Below are positions 58,701 to 64,000 of a stretch of DNA of 64,000 nt, in pieces (within the stretch, counting starts at the first letter, position 1; every line of letters starts with the position of its first letter). Below the pieces are notes generated by a model. The model did no database searches. It was not told where the DNA came from and saw only the letters and a program-made list of their open reading frames with translations. The stretch lies in contig NMRA01000719.1 in assembly GCA_002633005.1 (NCBI GenBank), positions 119,466 to 183,465 on the forward strand. The letters run 5' to 3'. The position numbers and the translations under genes are program-made. This DNA comes from Phoronis australis (taxonomy: Eukaryota > Phoronida > Phoronidae).

Positions 58701-61700
58701 CCCTGCACACAGGATAGAGCAAAGGTGAACACTGGGATGTGAAACAAAACTACAGTAACTAGCGGTGAATGAACAGGTGTTCTCACTAACAGGGGTCTTT
58801 TCTCATGTGCTGTATTACTGCTTATAAACATTTATTTCGACATGAACCGTAGCTGTATCCAGTAATAGTATGCGTGTAGATTTGATCTAAGCATGTGGCA
58901 CTACGTGAGGCCATTATTGCAACAATAGGTGTTTTAATTTGAACGTTATTGTCTTTGACATTGAAAGTTACTGAAAACAGGCACATATGAGATTTATGTT
59001 AAAATATACAAAATAGGGCAGCACTCTACACAGGTGAAAATTTCCACTCGAAAATACAAATGATGGCATATTTGCACTCGTATTTTCCGAATTTGAAAGA
59101 AAATTTTGGACAGGTTTTTCAATTTTTTGAGTTAGTTAGGGAGCATCTATATAACATCTGCGTCGGCAACAAGCCTTATGGATATGGGAAATCTTTTGAA
59201 TTTAGAATCAGTTTACTTCAGTTTCAAAGGTCATGTATTACCAGAGCGACTCTCTGCCTCAGCAGTTAATCGGCCGCACCTCAATTTTCAGGCTTGCCAG
59301 GGAATTATTGCCCTCAAATTGAATGTTTAAATTGCAATTATTAAGATTAAGAGCATGTGCAATCTTACAAAACAGGTCATGGAGAACGATCGCCGGGTCC
59401 ACAGTCGGAGATCAACTACTGGCAACTGCAGCAATAAAAAAAAACGTCTGCTCAGTGCCTGTATGAGTTCTAAGGGTGAGGTGAATTTTCCACTCGTATT
59501 TTTGAGCATTTACTTGCTTGTCAAGCCCTGCAGCACTACAAAGAAACATGTCAACTCATTGCTCTAAGGGCAGGCGTCACGCGAGTCTCACATGGCTCGA
59601 CTAGTTTGCGGTTTCTACGCCATCCTCCATTTTTGAGTATCACAAAAGATCTGTAACAAATCCCACAGCCCACCCACCACCGTCTCACCAGCTCTCCTGC
59701 GAAGTTTCTTCTTGGGTGTGCCCTTCTTCAGACCTGATGACCTCCCATTCTTCCTCAGGACCACATCCAACAAGTTATCAGAACTCAGGTCACCCTCATT
59801 CTCTTTATTACTACCTTCATCGTGTTCTGTCGGTGTACTCGCACGTATCAACACACCGTAGCGATGGAGGAAATCCGAGTACTTTATCCTGAAAGATTGA
59901 GACAGCCACTGTAGAAATATGATAGCCTCCGACCACCAAACTTCACTCGAGACGTGACAATTTGACCACTCGCACAGCAAGATCCAAATAAACTTTCTAA
60001 CTTCGTGCGACATGATTTCTCAGTTTTTGAGTTTGGTGGTCATGTGCCATTATTTTTACAAACCATAATTAATTTTCTGCATGTCGTTGCCAACCACAGT
60101 ATACTGCTTGAATGTACAAAATATGGTAGACAGACTTCACTGGCAAAATCAATAAAATTAAAATGATAGAAATCTAAATGCATCAGACATAAGAATGTTG
60201 TTCCTTCTTGTATAGATAATAATATTCACATTTTAGGCATGTCGCCATGACAACCATGACTGTTCAGGCAATTCGGTCTAACTGAATGTTAAAATGCAAT
60301 CATCATTTACATCAACAATAGAATTATTCTGCGTCACTTGCTTTTCTAAATGTATTTGAAGGCTTCAGTCACTCTAGTCAGCCAGCTAGCTGTATGAAGA
60401 CTATCGTCAAAATACAGCTAGGTGTGTGTTGAGTTCAGTTAGACCCCAAAATTTCACACGGCCCGGATGGTTCTGGTTGTCACCTCGTCGTGAAACTTAT
60501 ATTAACATGTAGAGCCAACGACCAACGGAGGTGCATGCAAAATCTGTGAGTCATCCGACACTCAGCTTGCCTGTTACTGCCGTTTAAGTGAAAACACTTG
60601 ACACAAAAAATTATCCATAAGTGATGCTATATTTTATGGTGCCAAAAGCCAACGCGTAAGATCGCTCCACGCCAATGTTTTTAACACCGGTAAATAATTT
60701 AATTTACTCAAGGAAGAGTGTAGTTTTCAATGACACAAGTTTTTTGTCAGATTTTATTTGGTCAGTTTTTTATCCACATTGACGCAAAGCTGTATAGTTA
60801 GTATACAGCATTGTACTGAGGCCAGTCTTATAATTTTTCTAAAAAATAATTGCAGGCGGTCTGATACACGTTGTACCAGACGTGCGCAGACCTCGCATGT
60901 GGGCCCATTGCACTGATCACCTGGAAATATTTTTATGCTTTATTAATATGTGGTTAAAACCGAGCTGAGGAGCTAGAAACCTGGCTCAAGGGTTTAGCAG
61001 TGTGACATGGTGGGATTCGAGCCCACGACCTCGAGGAAAGAAAGCGGGTACTTATCAACCAGACCACACTGCCTCCTCTATAATTTTTCTTACTTTATGA
61101 AGACTTATGATTTGAGCCGAGAAGCTAACTGTTCATTTTCAAGAAACAATTATAGATATTTCCAAACTAGAAAACAGAAAATCTTCCCGGCTGAGGAAAA
61201 ATAATCCACACAGTACAAGATAATCTAAGTGAGAGAGCACACAGGCAATCTTTTCCATGAGTCGTCTACATACCTAGCTGGATAGGCTTGTCGACCAATT
61301 TCCACAGTTTCTGTAACGCCGCATGCTTTCAGCTGAGACATGACGTATTCATCATCAAACCAGTCTGGTTGTGACTTGGTGTTGGGTTTGATACATCGTA
61401 CATAGTGTGCCGTAGTGTTGCTCAGAGTAGACATCAACTGGTCCATACAGCTCTGTATTAAATACAATAGGGTCAGAGGTTACACAGCAAATGACTGCAA
61501 TTCTGTATGAATAGTGCCTTCATGCAGTTTGATAAACAATCCAAAGAAAACTATATGTTACAGATGCGATCGCGTGTCCTTGACGAGTACTCAAACAAAA
61601 CAGAAGACACCCAAATGCAAGCTGAGCTTTTGATATACTAAATGGACATTATCTTTTTGTGGCGTTATCAATATATATCTGTAAGTTATTAGCTTTGACC

Positions 61701-63269
61701 AAAGCTATAAAACTCCAAAATCCATTGTGTTATCATTATTTGATTACAAGTTTCCATTTCTCGTCGTAGTCTGCCAGACATTCGCTGAAATCAAAACCGG
61801 TTACTTATACTATACATTTAAAACACTCTGCTCATTATTGCGTGAGTTTTGGCTAAGCCGTAGAGCCTTTGGCTGCTACTGTGTGTTAGAGTAAAATGCA
61901 TTCCATTTATTACTTTTCTCGTCGAGAATGTCCCTTTAAACTGAGAGACATGCTGTTGATGAGAAGACAACTGTTGCAAAATACCAACAGATCACTGCTA
62001 ACAGTATACATACCATACAACACACGCACAAGCAATCTCAGGAGCTGTAAATACATTAACCTGTAGGTCGACTTTTGCTGCAGTGAAATACCGTCTTCCC
62101 ATACTGACCAATGAAATGCAGCAGTGCCAGCAGGTAAAGGTAGACATGATAAGCAAAATGTCTACATCACAGGCTCACCACAATATATAACAGTCTACCT
62201 TGTGTTCTAATTTACCCATTAAATTCTAGTGACATGCCAAATGGATCGGTTACACTTATCAAAATTCCATTACATTTGGAAGACAACGCAGCTCTCTTTG
62301 TAAGCAACTTGTTACCTTGGAAATATGTTGCTATAGTTTCAAATTGCCATTTTCACACAATTTCCTAATTGTGCAACTTAGACTAGAGGTCATCAATGTT
62401 TCCTGAAAAAAATCACAATTTATTTTTTTGCATAACCTTATTGATCTAACACCAATTCACAACTTTTGATCTAAACAAATTGTTTCGAAGTATTCACAAC
62501 TCACTTTAAACTTTGATAAAACGGTCTTTTTCTTGCGCCCCGGTTGTTCCAGTGCGATGTTTGAGAACAGCCCGGCCACAAATGGGTTTGTACTGGAAGT
62601 CAACAAATCCACAAGTTCGGTGGGCACATTGTCTTTGTTCTTATCAAGCACACCTTCGATACTGTATTGCACAAGCTCAGCATAATGGGTAATGACAAAC
62701 GATACATGGCTGAGGGCAGGCTTTGACTTGCAGAGGCAAGCGTTAGACTGGAGTGTGGAGGTCACTCGGTGCACCAAGTTGTCGTCGGAGGATGGCCGGT
62801 TCAACTGGCACTCCTAGAGAAGACGTTTAAGTGAATCAATGATCGCCATCTATTTTAACAGCATTACCAATTAATAGAAATGTTCAGTGATATTAATGTG
62901 AAGCAAGGACTTGAGGGTTTTGGCTTTGGTCTTTTGTCATAACGATCACGCTTTGGCCTCAAGTAGAAGTCAGTCAAAGACTACATTTACAGGTGGAAAT
63001 GAAGTAATTGTAAAAAAGCTACAGACCAAAAATTTCTAACATTTGACTGTATGATGCAGGCATATCCAACACGCGTGACATCTTAAAACAACTGCAGGTC
63101 TGTACGTGTAGCAAAACACATATACATCAAAAACATTAATCAAGGAACGCAATTTTACTTCATTCAGCAGCGCAAATATTCCAGGGGTTCCCTCCAGCAG
63201 CTCTAGACACGGTCGATTGTCAACAAAAGATGTATATGACCAAGGAATACCTTCTCTGTCATAGTCTTC
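55646..63269 (-). CDS. MYO19: Myosin XIX homologue (MYO19), 3' part, eight exons
   Basis: Myosin XIX is an actin motor that binds the mitochondrial outer membrane through its tail and moves or tethers mitochondria. Exons in transcript order: 63269-63159, 62813-62505, 61452-61274, 59888-59689, 58702-58572, 57970-57835, 56975-56416, 55789-55646. They give 449 codons plus stop with consistent phases and GT-AG junctions. Visible parts: motor post-relay region (WSYTSFVDNRPCLELLEG), HYVRCIKPN and QLKACGVTETVEIG (SH2/SH1 helices), converter with MGRTKIFLRDGQ, three IQ motifs (AFTIQCAWRRYRSRVRQ; VLQAAFRKWLKHRNRQQE; ALVIERGYMAYRERI), and a tail that ends near GVLSRRHVFE-GKVRFH, matching the MyMOMA-type end of vertebrate MYO19. 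The ATP-binding part of the motor lies beyond the right edge. Confidence 0.93.
56416..56975 (-). CDS. MYO19: MYO19 exon g (IQ 2-3 and proximal tail)
   Basis: Encodes AFRKWLKHRNRQQEMKSAAL and VIERGYMAYRERIALRRHVL, then a Ser/Cys-rich low-complexity tail, then ACLTYKHLHFLEARDGVLSR. The acceptor 'tttccag' at 56976 is required, because the alternative 'tttag' a few bases on would introduce a stop. The donor 'gtaaat' after RRHVFE joins exon h in phase 0. Unspliced, the frame would stop at 56362. Confidence 0.85.
57140..57305. mobile_element. GGCCCGTTCCAAGAAAC-type MITE
   Basis: Begins 'ggcccgttccaagaaactga' and ends near 'aattttcttggaat', with inner 'gacttaagttca' and 'tcaaaaactcaagat' segments. 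It is related to the outer element at 6221-8046 and lies in the MYO19 intron between exons f and g. Confidence 0.55.
57835..57970 (-). CDS. MYO19: MYO19 exon f (IQ motif 1)
   Basis: Encodes LEMLESARVKVLSKQAFTIQ then CAWRRYRSRVRQEQKMVLAA, the first calmodulin-type binding IQ motif and the start of the second. Acceptor 'tatttcag', phase 1 out. Confidence 0.94.
58572..58702 (-). CDS. MYO19: MYO19 exon e (converter end)
   Basis: Encodes GFSSADHSRRLCSAIVTSVF then HKMGRTKIFLRDGQ, the conserved K-x-G-x-T-K-x-F-L/M pattern at the lever-arm start. Acceptor 'tgtgcag', donor 'gtaatg', phase 0 out. Confidence 0.94.
59689..59888 (-). CDS. MYO19: MYO19 exon d (converter with charged insert)
   Basis: Encodes IKYSDFLHRYGVLIRASTPT, then a polar and basic insert (EHDEGSNKENEGDLSS, LKKGTPKKKLRRRAG). 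Vertebrate MYO19 also has a variable low-complexity insertion at this place. Acceptor 'atctttcag', donor 'gtgaga', ending in phase 1. Confidence 0.9.
60925..61080 (-). mobile_element. tRNA-derived SINE-like element
   Basis: On the minus strand an A-box-like 'tgtggtctggttgataag' is followed by a B-box-like 'gtgggctcgaatcccacc', the layout of a tRNA-type RNA polymerase III promoter. The tRNA fold is not intact. A short tail ending in 'aataaagcataaaa' follows. It lies in the MYO19 intron between exons c and d. Confidence 0.6.
61274..61452 (-). CDS. MYO19: MYO19 exon c (SH1/SH2 helices)
   Basis: Encodes SCMDQLMSTLSNTTAHYVRC then IKPNTKSQPDWFDDEYVMSQ and LKACGVTETVEIGRQAYPAR, the force-transmission segment. 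Phase 0 in, phase 2 out at 'gtatgt'. A decayed copy of this exon lies at 851-1143. Confidence 0.96.
62505..62813 (-). CDS. MYO19: MYO19 exon b (motor, lower 50K)
   Basis: Encodes ECQLNRPSSDDNLVHRVTST, then FVITHYAELVQYSIEGVLDK and NKDNVPTELVDLLTSSTNPF. The ECxLNRPSS and GLFSN motifs are typical of class XIX. Loop 2 is short and basic (GRKKKTVLSKFK). Phase 0 at both ends. Confidence 0.95.
63159..63269 (-). CDS. MYO19: MYO19 exon a (motor, post-relay)
   Basis: Encodes EDYDREGIPWSYTSFVDNRP then CLELLEGTPGIFALLNE. Acceptor 'tttttttcag', donor 'gtaaaa', phase 0 at both ends. Confidence 0.93.
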
Positions 63270-64000
63270 CTGAAAAAAAGGCAAACTGAAAATGAGAAAA
63301 ATACATAGAATTGTTTTCATCATAGAGTCAAAAATTTTGATCTTTTGAAGAGGGCATGTAGAAATTTTGAGACAAAAAGATTTCATTGGCTGTATTGTAC
63401 ATGTGAGCTTAACCGGCTATGAAAAGAATATTTTAAGACCGATTTTATAAAAATCAGGGGCCCAATTCTAACTAATCATAGCGAAATGAGGCTTTAAGAT
63501 TTGACGAGATGTAAAACAAATAAACCGGCTATATGGTGAAACCACAAGACTTGAAATACGTAGAGTTGCTTGTAAATATGGCCGTTCTGAAAAAGGGCCA
63601 CCCCTCCCCCCCGTCTCCGCCACCAATGATCGCCCGACGTCCATAACCTTAGATAAAGAAAGTGATGCAGCTAGCTCAAGTACGTTTCACTAATAATTAC
63701 TTAAGGCTTAAACCAAAACATAGAACTACGTGATGAACTTGTTAGCACGTTACGGTTTAACAATAAATTGTACTAAGTTTGTGTGTGTATTGACAAATTA
63801 TGAGTTATATTCTCAGTGACTTCATACGTTGCTGAAGACACTTGAATTATTTTTGAAAATAGCTGGGTAGAATTTATGACAGGTCTCTAATCTCAAAAAT
63901 GCATTTTGTCTGTGAAAACGAAAATGTCCCTTTGAAACTTTTACGTTTTTGCCTACGTTTGAGCAAAATTTATAGTTGCGCATGTAAATTCGACACGTGT
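63270..64000. other. MYO19 intron, right edge
   Basis: No further myosin exon is recognisable. The upstream motor exons must lie beyond the window. Confidence 0.5.

Overview
This is a eukaryotic (metazoan) genomic window, not a prokaryotic one. Coding sequence comes as short exons with GT-AG splice sites and matching phases. Introns reach 20 kb, the AT-rich DNA is packed with DNA-transposon remnants and minisatellites, and there is one assembly gap plus a single-N join. The transposon mix (Merlin, hAT, Penelope-like, foldback MITEs) and the presence of a myosin XIX gene fit an invertebrate such as a non-vertebrate deuterostome or a spiralian. I cannot name the species.

Three host genes can be supported. 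(1) PES1 (pescadillo, ribosome biogenesis) lies on the + strand as 16 coding exons from 6072 to 52321. They assemble without a phase break into 607 codons plus stop. The first coding exon has only 21 bases and intron 3 is 20.7 kb. (2) A single-exon class A GPCR of 345 residues (32468-33505, minus strand) is nested antisense in that intron. (3) MYO19 (myosin XIX, a mitochondria-associated motor) lies on the minus strand. Its last eight exons run from 63269 to 55646 and cover the end of the motor, the converter, three IQ motifs and the tail; the 5' part lies beyond the window. PES1 and MYO19 converge tail to tail.

Layout: 1-1143 holds decayed inverted copies of pieces of these two genes (PES1 introns 2 and 3 with exon 3, fused to a MYO19 motor exon). 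1.3-1.9 kb is a foldback repeat. 3952-4276 is a run of N. 5.76-5.91 kb is a small transposon just upstream of PES1 exon 1. PES1 intron 1 (6.1-16.4 kb) holds nested MITEs, a 917-bp duplication that looks like an assembly artefact, a Merlin transposon with long inverted repeats, and two oppositely oriented copies of a 1.4-1.5 kb element. Intron 2 holds a broken Penelope-like element. Intron 3 holds two copies of a 2.4 kb element with many subterminal repeats, an 18-bp minisatellite, a 3.26 kb hAT with 8-bp target-site duplications, and the GPCR. From 39.0 to 52.3 kb the PES1 exons are closely spaced, and several introns hold tandem repeats, one of which abuts a splice acceptor.

The most unusual signal is the rearranged inverted copy at the left edge. 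It joins MYO19 (around 61497) directly to PES1 intron 2 (around 16669), the junction expected from a tandem or circular intermediate of this locus.
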